Source: Methylocystis sp. MJC1 (lineage in GTDB: Bacteria > Pseudomonadota > Alphaproteobacteria > Rhizobiales > Beijerinckiaceae). From it: a stretch of 64,000 nucleotides of DNA. The DNA lies in assembly GCF_026427715.1 (NCBI RefSeq), contig NZ_CP107558.1, positions 2,331,001-2,395,000 on the forward strand. Direction: 5' to 3'. Positions 16,301 through 24,695 of the stretch are shown here, in pieces. Under the pieces are notes generated by a model. It saw only the letters and a list, made by a program, of their open reading frames with translations. It ran no database searches and was not told where the DNA came from. A program made the position numbers and the translations under genes. Positions within the stretch are counted from its first letter, which is position 1; every line of letters starts with the position of its first letter.

Positions 16301-19017
16301 GCCTCTTGATAATCACGAAACGAGGCGACGAGCGCCGAGAAGCTCGAAGGCCTGTGCTTTTCGAAGCTCTCTTGATCCACATAGACAAAGCCATAGCGCG
16401 CTCCGCCGTCCTCGGCACTCGCGATTGTAGCGTCTTCACACCATTGCCGGAGCCGCACCATCTTTCGGGGAATATCCAGCTCTTCGCGGCCCTTCGTCTC
16501 GACGATCCAAACGGCGCCGTCGCTCGTGCGCGCGAAAAAGTCCGGCGTATAGGTGGATAGCTCGCCATCGGCCCTGACGTAATCGAGCCTGAAGCCGACG
16601 GCCATATAGTTTTTGGCAAAGCTCTGAACGTCTGGGGCGCTTTCGAGAAAGGATGCGAAAGCAAGCTCCAATCTATCCGCGCCCGTTTCTCCGACGATCT
16701 TGTTGAAAATGGATTTTTTCGGCGCGAGACACCCGCGGGGCTCGGTTCGAAACGGTCGCACGTCGCGCAGCCTAATATGACCTTCTATGCGCGAAGCGCC
16801 GCTGTCGCGGATCGTCAGCCCATTGATCGCCGCCCGGAAAGAATCGAAAATGATCTTGCTCGCCTCCGGCCGGGATAGATTGCGCAGGATAACGGGATCA
16901 TCGAGATCGACGCTTCGCGTGAAGAGGCCTTCACGCAGGAAGGCGCGAACCTTGGGATAGAGCAATTCGTAACCGCCGACGAGCCGAAGGTCCTTGAGCA
17001 ATTGCCGCGCGAAGAAGGCGACTACAGAGCGCCAATCGCCCGTCCCGTCTCCGTCCAGCAGAATGGTGTGATCCACTTCGGATTCGAGCATCGTCTTGAA
17101 GACGATTTCGCGCGTCTCTTCGGCCGTGTAGGGTTCCACCTCCAGCTTAGGATTGTCGAAGCTTGTGGGGTCCAGCTCGCCGAGGTCTTTATACTCGCGA
17201 TTGAAGCGACGAGAGAGACGCGGCAAGGCGATATCGAGCGCATCCAAATCTTTGTCCGGTGCATCCGCGTCGACTTCGACGATGATAGAATCCTCGCGCT
17301 TTCCGCCGGGCTCGCCGCCCATTGGCGCGTAGTCGAAGGTTACGCCTTCGTTTTGGATCGACTCGACAAATTCCATAAAAGCCGGCGTCCCCATAACGGA
17401 AACCGTCTCGCGCTGCTCAGAACCGAAATACATGCGACGCAAGCCGCGGCCGAGTGTTTGCTCAGGCAGAATGTTGCTCTTGGCTGAATAGGCGCGCAAG
17501 CCGACGATTACCGTCACGTTGCGCACGTCCCATCCTTCCTTGAGCATCAAAACTGAAACGATAGCGCGATGCTTCGATTTCCATGTGTCGATTTCGTTCG
17601 ACTCTTTGCGCAGTCTTTCCAGCTCGTCTTTGCTCTTGGACGAAGAAGCTTCAGAAATTTCGCCATTTGCCTTGGTGTGAATGACGAGAACCGCGTCGGT
17701 TAATTCGGGGCAGATTTTTTGCAGATAGTCGCCGACTTCATCGCAGTTACGCGTGTCGTCTACCATGACGAAGAGAATGGCTTTCTTGCCGAGCTTCTCA
17801 TGCTCGGCATTGCTCTTGCGCCATTCTTCGACGCCAAGCCGCAGATAGTCGGCATATTTCTCGGTTATGATCGGGCTCTTATGCTCGGCCAGCTTGGCGC
17901 GGCTGGCTGCGTCCGGCAAGACAGGATGCTTTACGACATTCTGCGCGATCGCTTCGACGAGCGGATAATCGCTCACCGTCTGAACGAAGATCGCTCCATT
18001 ATTGTGGCGCGGCGTCGCGGTCACGTCGATTTGCAAGGACAGGCGCAAGTCCTTTTGCAGCAGTCTGTTGTGAATATCACGAATGCAACCAAACCAAGCG
18101 AGGCGCGGATCGTGGATATGATGCGCCTCGTCATTGAAGACCGCGAGTTCGTCGACTTCACGGATCAATTCGCCAAGATCGGTATTGCTGTCAGTCGTCT
18201 TGCCGGCCGGCTTGTCGCCGAACGGCGCGAGGAAATAGTCGCGCAAATCGTCGTCTTCCAAGGACGGCTCGGGAATGTCGCCAAGGTAGACGCGATGAAT
18301 ATTGGTCAGAAAGAGGTTTCCGGTCGGACGCACGATGCGCACGTCGTCTTGAATGTGCAAGGCGAGTTGGAAATCGTCCCGCCAATTGCGACCCGCGTGG
18401 CCATTGTCCGGCAAAACCGGATCATTGAAAAAAATGCGCAGACCGTCGAAATCGGTCCGCAGTCGGTCCAGAACGATAATGTTCGGGGCGATCAGCAAAA
18501 AATTGCGTGCGAGTTGCGATTCCGCCTCATAGGTCCGATGGTAGAAACTCCAGGCGATCAAAAGGGACAAGACTTTGGTCTTCCCCGACCCGGTCGCCAT
18601 CTTCACCACGAAGCGCGGCCAATCCTCGTCGAACATGCCGCTGGAAACCGCGCCCGAGGCGTCGAAGCGCAATAGATCGAACTTGTCGCGAACGCCCCGA
18701 ACATCATACAGCCATATGACGCTTTCGACCGCCTCGCGCTGCGCGAAATAGTAGTGGAACGGGTTCTGTGTCCCGTCGGCCTGTTCGATCAGATGATCGG
18801 TCTCGAACCACCATTGGAGCAGGGCGCGGGAGGTGGCGGACGCTCCCGCATAGCCGCTGGCGCGCCAAGCCGCCACCTCTTCGCGAATCTTGGCCACCAG
18901 GGGCGGCAAAAGCTTTTCATAGGCCGATTCGCGCATATCCTCGGGCGCTGGTATCCACCGGACTCCCGGCGCCAAGTTTTGATAGGGGTCGCGCGGAAAT
19001 TCGGAGTGCAATGCCAC
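16297..19017 (-). CDS. Type III-like restriction subunit (Res): SF2 helicase with PD-(D/E)XK nuclease
   Basis: 906-aa DNA-dependent ATPase/endonuclease. Walker A ATGSGKT is near residues 140-147, the DEAH-like motif (FNDEAHH) near 294-299, and motif VI-like QTLGRGLRRM around residue 520. The C-terminal nuclease reads PDFF...VETKG near residues 823-841, the PD-(D/E)XK core. Size and layout match Res of type III systems or a related DEAD/DEAH restriction protein. It is upstream of mod with a 4-nt overlap, the reverse of the classical mod-res order. It is intact, in contrast to mod. Confidence 0.9.
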   Translation of the reverse strand: MALHSEFPRDPYQNLAPGVRWIPAPEDMRESAYEKLLPPLVAKIREEVAAWRASGYAGASATSRALLQWWFETDHLIEQADGTQNPFHYYFAQREAVESVIWLYDVRGVRDKFDLLRFDASGAVSSGMFDEDWPRFVVKMATGSGKTKVLSLLIAWSFYHRTYEAESQLARNFLLIAPNIIVLDRLRTDFDGLRIFFNDPVLPDNGHAGRNWRDDFQLALHIQDDVRIVRPTGNLFLTNIHRVYLGDIPEPSLEDDDLRDYFLAPFGDKPAGKTTDSNTDLGELIREVDELAVFNDEAHHIHDPRLAWFGCIRDIHNRLLQKDLRLSLQIDVTATPRHNNGAIFVQTVSDYPLVEAIAQNVVKHPVLPDAASRAKLAEHKSPIITEKYADYLRLGVEEWRKSNAEHEKLGKKAILFVMVDDTRNCDEVGDYLQKICPELTDAVLVIHTKANGEISEASSSKSKDELERLRKESNEIDTWKSKHRAIVSVLMLKEGWDVRNVTVIVGLRAYSAKSNILPEQTLGRGLRRMYFGSEQRETVSVMGTPAFMEFVESIQNEGVTFDYAPMGGEPGGKREDSIIVEVDADAPDKDLDALDIALPRLSRRFNREYKDLGELDPTSFDNPKLEVEPYTAEETREIVFKTMLESEVDHTILLDGDGTGDWRSVVAFFARQLLKDLRLVGGYELLYPKVRAFLREGLFTRSVDLDDPVILRNLSRPEASKIIFDSFRAAINGLTIRDSGASRIEGHIRLRDVRPFRTEPRGCLAPKKSIFNKIVGETGADRLELAFASFLESAPDVQSFAKNYMAVGFRLDYVRADGELSTYTPDFFARTSDGAVWIVETKGREELDIPRKMVRLRQWCEDATIASAEDGGARYGFVYVDQESFEKHRPSSFSALVASFRDYQEA

Positions 19018-19047
19018 GGGATCACGCTTTTCGTTAAGGAGCCACGC

Positions 19048-19686
19048 CTAAAGAAGGCATATGTCAATCGCGAACCAAGCAGCAAACGAACCAGCTATGC
19101 GCGGCTCTAGCTGAGCAAACACCATCTTGTGTTTCGCATCCTTGGGTAAGCCAAGGCTACTAGGAGCAATACAGGTGTAGGAAAGGTTTGGACGCTCATT
19201 ATTCACGATTATCGTTAGCTGACTGACATCCTTTGGGACATTTAACAGCTTTTGTCCAAGCACCCCCATTGAATTTAATGACTCGGTTTTCTTCGTGCTA
19301 GGAATATACTCCCGTATAACGCCGATAACAGACACACTATTCTGAGCGGTGGGGGGAACAACTCTTATACCTATTGGTTGGGGTGCCGTATTGGATAAAT
19401 GGCTTGAAGAGGATCGAGGAAATATTTTTGCCATAATATTCGCGTCGATTGGAACTCCCTCTGATCGCAGAGCATCGACCGCCGCCCAACCACTCAGTCC
19501 GCTGCCGCCGATTCCCGCTGTACCGGGGGAAGCGCATTGGTGCTTTGGCCAAGGGGGGCCAACATAGTTCAAGAGCACAGCGCTTCCACAGGTGCACTGC
19601 AAAACATGAATCGACGAGCTACAATACCAGCAGCTCGTCGGGTAAACCCACGTTTGGCATGAAGCCCCATGCGTCGGAACAGACAA
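19048..19686 (-). CDS. Zinc-ribbon-like protein heading the restriction operon
   Basis: 212-aa protein. The first 50 residues carry a probable zinc-binding module: PTSCWYC, then CTCGSAVLL and GPPWPKHQC (Cys-x2-Cys, Cys-x-Cys-Gly-Ser, His-x-Cys). I recall similar CWYC/CSCGS...PWPxH modules in other defence-associated proteins, but cannot name a family. The C-terminal 130 residues are unassigned. The start is TTG at 19686 with GGGAGG upstream. It lies 30 bases before res and about 60 bases after the integrase, all on the same strand. Confidence 0.62.
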   Translation of the reverse strand: MSVPTHGASCQTWVYPTSCWYCSSSIHVLQCTCGSAVLLNYVGPPWPKHQCASPGTAGIGGSGLSGWAAVDALRSEGVPIDANIMAKIFPRSSSSHLSNTAPQPIGIRVVPPTAQNSVSVIGVIREYIPSTKKTESLNSMGVLGQKLLNVPKDVSQLTIIVNNERPNLSYTCIAPSSLGLPKDAKHKMVFAQLEPRIAGSFAAWFAIDICLL

Positions 19687-19748
19687 CCGCGCCTCCCATT
19701 GGCTACAATCGACATGCCTATCAACCGAGCTACGGTTGTCAACTTTAG

Positions 19749-20969
19749 CTATCGCTCATTCCCTCCTAAAGCCGTTCGTCTTATCGCAGTGACGTTCCCC
19801 GCCGCGGCCGGTTCGCAATAGCTCCCCCAAGCGGCCATGAGCGCCCGGCGCTTTTCCAGCGCGTCGCCTCGGCGATAGGCCTGTTCGGCTTTATCCCCGA
19901 TAACATGAGACAAGGCCGCCTCGGCGACTTCCCGCGGAAAGCTCGTTTCGTTCCCGGCCCAATCGCGAAACGCCGAGCGGAAGCCGTGAACCGTGACCCC
20001 TTCCAATTTCATACGGCGCGTGACCATTTCCATCGCCATATTGGAAAGCGGCTTGTCTGCCCGCTGCCCGGGAAACACGAATTCGCCCGTCCGCGCCGCC
20101 CCGAGCTTTTGGAGAATCGCCATCGCGCGATCGGGAAGGGGAATGCGATGTGCCCGCGCCGCCTTCATGCGCGCCGCCGGGACCGTCCAGACTTTCGCGG
20201 CCATGTCCATTTCAGACCAGCGGGCACCAAGCGTCTCGCCTGTTCGCGTCGCAGTCAAAATGCAGAATTCGAGCGCCAGCGCCGCGGTGGCGTCGCGCTC
20301 GCGCAGCTGAGCGACGAAAGCCGGAACCTCGCTATAGGCCATCGCCGCATGATGGCCGCGCGAAAGAACGGTGCGCTTTGGCAAAAGGTGCGATAGATGG
20401 CCGCGCCACGCCGCCGGATTTTCGCCCGTGCGAAGGCCTTGCGCTTTAGCCGCGTCCAGCACGGCCTCGATGCGCCCTCGCAGCCGGGTGGCGGTTTCCG
20501 GCTTTTCCAGCCAAATGGGCTTTAAAACCGCCAGAACCGCTTCCGTGTCGATTGCATCGACCGAGCGGGAACGAAGCGGCGCGGCATAGGTTTCGAGGGT
20601 CATGCGCCATTGGGCGCGATGCTTGGCGTTGCGCCACTCGGTTTCCTTGGCGGCTATGACCGCATCGGCCACCGCCCCAAAAGTTGGCTTTGCGGTTGCG
20701 GCGCTTATAGCGGCTCGGCGCTCTTGGATAGGGTTCCGGCCTGCGGCCAAGGTCCGCCGGGCTTCGACCGCCTTATCCCGCGCTTCGGCGAGCGTTACGG
20801 CGTCGCCGGCGCCGAGCCCCATTTCCGTGACCTTGCCGGCAAAGGTGAAGCGGAAAACCCATTTCCGCGCCCCGGAAGTCGAGACGACTAAATAGAGCCC
20901 GGCGCCATCGCCATAACGCCCCGGCTTGGAGGTCGCAGCCGCCCGCGCTGTTAGTTTTCCCGCCGCCAT
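19749..20969 (-). CDS. int: P4-type tyrosine-recombinase integrase
   Basis: 406-aa site-specific recombinase that integrates and excises the island. An N-terminal arm-binding domain (DUF4102 type; GRYGDGAGLYLVV) is followed by the SAM-like core-binding domain and catalytic domain. Catalytic residues: Arg in TATRTGETL (about 240), His-x-x-Arg in HGFRSAF (about 325), the LSH histidine, and Tyr in EQAYRRG (about 362). It starts 150 bases inside attR and its promoter region holds the 11-bp repeats, so integrase may autoregulate. Confidence 0.95.
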   Translation of the reverse strand: MAAGKLTARAAATSKPGRYGDGAGLYLVVSTSGARKWVFRFTFAGKVTEMGLGAGDAVTLAEARDKAVEARRTLAAGRNPIQERRAAISAATAKPTFGAVADAVIAAKETEWRNAKHRAQWRMTLETYAAPLRSRSVDAIDTEAVLAVLKPIWLEKPETATRLRGRIEAVLDAAKAQGLRTGENPAAWRGHLSHLLPKRTVLSRGHHAAMAYSEVPAFVAQLRERDATAALALEFCILTATRTGETLGARWSEMDMAAKVWTVPAARMKAARAHRIPLPDRAMAILQKLGAARTGEFVFPGQRADKPLSNMAMEMVTRRMKLEGVTVHGFRSAFRDWAGNETSFPREVAEAALSHVIGDKAEQAYRRGDALEKRRALMAAWGSYCEPAAAGNVTAIRRTALGGNER

Positions 20970-20980
20970 TGCCTGCCATC

Positions 20981-21003
20981 GGTATTACAATTGGTCTTAC
21001 AGT
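20981..21003 (+). repeat. Tandem 11-bp repeats near attR (putative arm sites)
   Basis: GGTATTACAAT and GGTCTTACAGT separated by one base, matching the pair at 8902-8924 in sequence, spacing and orientation, with 1-bp changes in each copy. They lie just upstream of the integrase start. Confidence 0.58.
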
Positions 21004-21121
21004 CCGACGCGGATTGTGGCGGACAACGGCGAACAAGGCAAGACAAGGTCCCGCTATATTCCTTGAAATAACGGAGATTTATCGGACGGGCTGAAATCGC
21101 GCTGGACGGCAGTTTGGCGGA

Positions 21122-21135
21122 CACCTCTTCCGCCA
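21122..21135 (+). repeat. attR: 14-bp direct repeat
   Basis: CACCTCTTCCGCCA, identical to the 3' end of tRNA-Ser at 8833-8846, and marks the far boundary of the island. Confidence 0.85.
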
Positions 21136-21247
21136 ACAATCAACGGCATCGATCTGAATTTGCTATCGAACTAGCCACGCGGATACGCCGGTTGGGCAAT
21201 GCGATTCAGGCCAGCAGGCATTGTGACGCGGTTCTTCGCCGAAGCGC

Positions 21248-21946
21248 TTAGCGCGCGCGGCGCGTCGTCGGCGTCTGGGCGCGCTTTTTAGGCTGCTTCG
21301 TTGCAGCCGGTTTCTCTTTCTTCTTCGTCCCTTGGTGGGAAACGCCGCTGGGCGCCGAGTCGTCGCCGGATTCTTCGACGGCGCCATCCTCGGCGAGGCA
21401 GGCATCGAGAATCCTTTCGATCAATGGACGCGTCCTCGCTTTGTTGGCGTCGAGGAGCGCTTCCACCCCGAGGACTTCACGAAAGATCGCCATTCCAACG
21501 AGGCAGGCGTTGAACAAGGTCGCGCGCTCGAGCTTCGAAGGCCCTTCGAGCGTGGCGGCGATGGGACCGATGAACTCTGACATGCTGCGGGTGCGCAGCA
21601 CCTCGCGCGCTTGTGGGTTGGTCAACGAACGGACGACGATCTGAAGCGTATCGTCGGGATTGGCTGCGAAGAACCCGTCGGCGAACTCGGCGCTCAGCCG
21701 GCTCGTGTCGCGGGTCGAATGGCTCGCCGCCGCCTTTGAGGCCGAAAGCGCCGCGGAGAAGAGCTGCTCTTTCGAGCCGAAAGCGCGGTGGACGAGCGCG
21801 ACATCCACGCCCACGTCGGCGGCTATGTCTCGTAGTTTCACATCCTCATATGACGCCGTCGCGAAGCGCGCGAGCGCCGCCTCAAGAATGCGCCGGCGCG
21901 TGATCTCCCCACCGCGCTTCTCTCGGAGCTCCGCCTGCATTGTCAT
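21248..21946 (-). CDS. TetR/AcrR-family transcriptional repressor
   Basis: 232-aa regulator. The N-terminal TetR HTH spans about residues 15-60 (RRRILEAALARFATASYEDVKLRDIAADVGVDVALVHRAFGSKEQLF in outline). The C-terminal domain is the variable ligand/dimer region and ends in a Lys/Arg-rich tail (KKKEKPAATKQPKKRAQ) that may add non-specific DNA affinity. It is divergent from the Omp25-like gene at 22121, with two overlapping palindromes between them (22023-22051), so it probably represses itself and that gene. Inducer unknown. Confidence 0.9.
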   Translation of the reverse strand: MTMQAELREKRGGEITRRRILEAALARFATASYEDVKLRDIAADVGVDVALVHRAFGSKEQLFSAALSASKAAASHSTRDTSRLSAEFADGFFAANPDDTLQIVVRSLTNPQAREVLRTRSMSEFIGPIAATLEGPSKLERATLFNACLVGMAIFREVLGVEALLDANKARTRPLIERILDACLAEDGAVEESGDDSAPSGVSHQGTKKKEKPAATKQPKKRAQTPTTRRAR

Positions 21947-22022
21947 GTCCTTCTGCCTACCGCTTCAGCCAGATTATTCGGTTGCCGCCGGGGGCGGTCA
22001 ATCAGACAAATCGACGACGGCC

Positions 22023-22051
22023 GTCAACAATGTTGAGTCAACAGTGTTGAC
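22023..22051. promoter_or_regulatory. Double palindromic operator for the TetR regulator
   Basis: GTCAACA-A-TGTTGAG at 22023-22037 and a perfect GTCAACA-G-TGTTGAC at 22037-22051, sharing one base, in the divergent promoter region. A 15-bp palindrome with 14-bp periodicity fits two TetR-family dimers side by side. Confidence 0.7.
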
Positions 22052-22120
22052 TTATGGAAAAGCCCGCGTATTTTCGTCCCTGCCCGCGCGACTTGAGCCC
22101 GAGCACAGAGGATCGAGGAT

Positions 22121-22798
22121 ATGACCAGGAAAAATTCGTATCGTTTCGGAAAGCCGCTTTTCATTCTGGCTTCGGCTGCCAGCGCAAGTGTCGCGCAAGC
22201 AGCCGACCTCCCGTACCGAAAGGCGCCCGTTGACGTTGTGCTGCCGCCTCCTGCTTTCACCTGGACGGGCTTCTATGGCGGCCTCAATGCAGGCGGCGCC
22301 ATAGGGGCCGGGATTGGAGCGAATGTGCTCGGCGACAAATCGCCGAGCGGCGTCGTGGGCGGCGGCCAGCTTGGCTTCAATTACCAACTGGGGCGTTACT
22401 TCGTGATTGGCGCCGAGAATGATTTCCAGGGCTCGAGCCTTACGGCGCGGGACGACGGACCCAATCATCGCGACGCGAGTTTGCCATGGTTCGGCACCGC
22501 GCGTGGGCGCATCGGCTTTGCTCTCGCTGAACCGCGCTTGCTCTTTTACGGAACGGGCGGCCTCGCCTTCGGCCAGCCGAAGGTCGCTGGAGATGGCAAG
22601 CTCCGCGTCGGCTGGACCGCCGGCGGCGGCGTCGAATGGGCCTTCCTACCGAAATGGTCGGCCAAGCTCGAATATCTCTACACGGACATCTTCCGCGACT
22701 TCAAAAACGACGTAGCGGATCGCCATGCGCGATTCCATACGATCCGCGCCGGCGTGAATTACCACTTCGATCTGTTCTCGCTCGCAGCGGCGCGCTGA
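22121..22798 (+). CDS. Omp25/Omp31-like outer-membrane beta-barrel protein
   Basis: 225 aa with a signal peptide (cleavage likely after SVAQA), then ADLPYRKAP and FTWTGFYGGLNAGG, the hallmark N-terminus of the Rhizobiales Omp25/Omp31 family. Alternating amphipathic strands follow to a C-terminal strand ending in Arg. Such proteins are small 8-stranded barrels with structural or host-interaction roles. It is likely under control of the divergent TetR gene. Confidence 0.88.
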   Translation: MTRKNSYRFGKPLFILASAASASVAQAADLPYRKAPVDVVLPPPAFTWTGFYGGLNAGGAIGAGIGANVLGDKSPSGVVGGGQLGFNYQLGRYFVIGAENDFQGSSLTARDDGPNHRDASLPWFGTARGRIGFALAEPRLLFYGTGGLAFGQPKVAGDGKLRVGWTAGGGVEWAFLPKWSAKLEYLYTDIFRDFKNDVADRHARFHTIRAGVNYHFDLFSLAAAR

Positions 22799-22949
22799 CC
22801 GCGCGCGGCATCGGTCCGCCGCAATACCCGCGAGCCGACAACCCAACCCACGTCTTCGGCTCGGCAGCGCGTCAGCGCTCGAAAGCCCGATCATGGCCGG
22901 AGCTTCAACGAGCTCCGGGCCGCATCGGGAAATTTTAGAGGAGAACCCA

Positions 22950-23624
22950 ATGGCGACTACCGAAATCGCTCATAGGCTGGCCATTGCGCTGCTCTGCCTC
23001 GGGGCGGCCGCATGCTCGAGCGTGGAGCCGATAGCCTATTCAGGGATCGCATCGTTCGCCCATATGCAGCCCAATCGGCGGAACGACGCCAAGCGCATTC
23101 CCTTTCGTTACGCTACCGCGACGGATTGGAAAGCCTACGACCGACTCACCATCGATCCCGTCGCGATCTATCGGGGCGCCGACCATCAGTTCGCCGATAT
23201 GTCGGAGACAGACAAAGTCGCCCTCGCCGATCACATGCAGCGTCAATTCTCCGAAAAGCTGAAGAGCCGCTTCAGACTCACGGAAAAGGCTGGCCCGAAC
23301 ACCCTGCGCTTGAGATTGACTCTGACAGGCGCCGTGAAAAGCACGCCGGTTTTAAGCACGCTCTCACGCTTCGATCTCGCCGGAGGCGTCTATAATGGCG
23401 TGCAGACCGTGCGCGGCGGAGAAGGTCTGTTGACCGGCTCGGTCATCTATGCGGTCGAGATTCGCGATTCGGATAATCGGCTGCTCACGGCGTTCGTCAC
23501 GAAGCAATATCCGAGTCCGCTGAACATTCCGGCGAGCGTCGGCTCGCTCTCCGCGGCGCAGGCGGGGATCGAGAAGGGCGCCGAAGCCTTGCTGGAGCAG
23601 CTCTCAGGCCAGGAAGAGTCTTGA
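22950..23624 (+). CDS. DUF3313 lipoprotein
   Basis: 224-aa lipoprotein: signal peptide with lipobox LGAAAC, so Cys near residue 22 would be lipidated. The rest matches DUF3313 (FAHMQPNRRND, YDRLTIDPVAIYRG, LRLRLTLTGA, GSVIYAVEIRDS). The start at 22950 is chosen for GAGGAG 6 nt upstream. Function unknown. It sits between the Omp25-like gene and the dioxygenase. Confidence 0.8.
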   Translation: MATTEIAHRLAIALLCLGAAACSSVEPIAYSGIASFAHMQPNRRNDAKRIPFRYATATDWKAYDRLTIDPVAIYRGADHQFADMSETDKVALADHMQRQFSEKLKSRFRLTEKAGPNTLRLRLTLTGAVKSTPVLSTLSRFDLAGGVYNGVQTVRGGEGLLTGSVIYAVEIRDSDNRLLTAFVTKQYPSPLNIPASVGSLSAAQAGIEKGAEALLEQLSGQEES

Positions 23625-23756
23625 TCCAGCTTATGGCCGTCGACGCCTGTCGGCGAGGCGCGCCGGCGACTCTCTCAAACGGAAAGAGGCGGAAAAGCTC
23701 TTCACACCGTCTTACGGGCAGTGGCGATCTCGATGAAACGAGACAAGGAGGCAAGC

Positions 23757-24593
23757 TTGAACGCAATTACCATCCAACGTGGCTTCAGGGTCTTCGATTT
23801 CACGCCGCGTATCGGCTCATTGATCGAGATGGATGCTGCGGCGCTGGCGAGCGGCAGACATGCTGCGGAGATAATGGATCTTCTCGAACGACGTGGCGTG
23901 GTCGTATTTCACGGGCTTCACCTCAATGACGAGCAGCAGCTCGCCATCTCGAGGACGCTCGGCGAGATCGTTCCTCTGCGCGACAAAGGGCTTTTGCCCA
24001 TCACGCTCGACAAGAAGGTCGACGCTTTCGCGGCAGAATATTTGAACGGCTCGTTCCTTTGGCACTTCGACGGAGCGAGCGACGATATTCCGCCGCGCGC
24101 GGCAATATTGAACGCGAAGAAATTGTCCGCCTCAGGCGGCCAGACCGAATTCTGCAACAGCTACGCCGCTTGGGAAGAGCTGCCGGCCTCGGTCAAAACT
24201 TCCATCGAAAAGCTCCGCGTCGTTCACAGCGTCGAGGCCGCGCAGCGGCATGTGAAGCCCTCGCCGTCGGACGAAGATCTGCGCCGATGGCGGCGCCATG
24301 AACCCAAGGTCCACCCGCTCGTCTGGACCCACAAGACGGGCCGCAAGTCATTGGCGCTCGGATGCACCGCGTCGCATATCGAAGGAATGGAGCCGGACGA
24401 AGGACGAAAGCTTCTCGCCGCCCTCACAGAATGGGCGACAATGCCGAGATTTGTTTATCGGCACGAGTGGGGCCCCGGCGACCTCCTGATCTGGGACAAC
24501 ACCGGAACCCTACACCGCGTCATGCCCTATGATGCCGACAGCGGTCGGCTAATGACGCGCACGACCCTTGTAGGCGGGGAGCCTTTGCTCTGA
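23757..24593 (+). CDS. TauD/TfdA-family Fe(II)/2-oxoglutarate dioxygenase
   Basis: 278-aa non-heme iron oxygenase. The iron triad is seen as HFD (in LWHFDGASDD), and a distal His in GTLHRVMPY; RTTLVGGEP supplies the Arg for 2-oxoglutarate. The TTG start at 23757 follows AAGGAGG at 23746-23752, better than the ATGs at 23721 and 23733. Substrate unknown: the family oxidises taurine, chlorophenoxyacids and others. No transporter or sulfonate gene is next to it. Confidence 0.85.
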   Translation: MNAITIQRGFRVFDFTPRIGSLIEMDAAALASGRHAAEIMDLLERRGVVVFHGLHLNDEQQLAISRTLGEIVPLRDKGLLPITLDKKVDAFAAEYLNGSFLWHFDGASDDIPPRAAILNAKKLSASGGQTEFCNSYAAWEELPASVKTSIEKLRVVHSVEAAQRHVKPSPSDEDLRRWRRHEPKVHPLVWTHKTGRKSLALGCTASHIEGMEPDEGRKLLAALTEWATMPRFVYRHEWGPGDLLIWDNTGTLHRVMPYDADSGRLMTRTTLVGGEPLL

Positions 24594-24695
24594 CAGAGAG
24601 CAAACGCTACTGTGGCTTCTGAGGTTGTTTACCCGAGTTCACGCGGGAAATGCGTCTCCTTGCCGGCCCCATCACGGAACGCGTTTTTCATCAAC

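Larger units (their letters stand above)
8833..21135. mobile_element. Genomic island integrated in tRNA-Ser(UGA)
   Basis: About 12.3 kb bounded by a 14-bp direct repeat (CACCTCTTCCGCCA) at 8833-8846 and 21122-21135. The first copy is the 3' end of the tRNA, the second lies beyond the integrase. Cargo is an AvcD-like dCTP deaminase, a regulatory/excision trio, a type III-like restriction operon and the integrase. Gene content is of defence-island type and parts (13.2-13.9 kb, 9.6-11.3 kb, 19.0-19.7 kb) are visibly richer in A+T than the host genes on each side. It is probably integrative without its own conjugation genes, as no transfer or mobilisation gene is seen. Confidence 0.85.

Noticed and set aside
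17719-18675. 318-codon plus-strand frame opposite res
   Set aside because: Antisense shadow of the helicase-nuclease gene.
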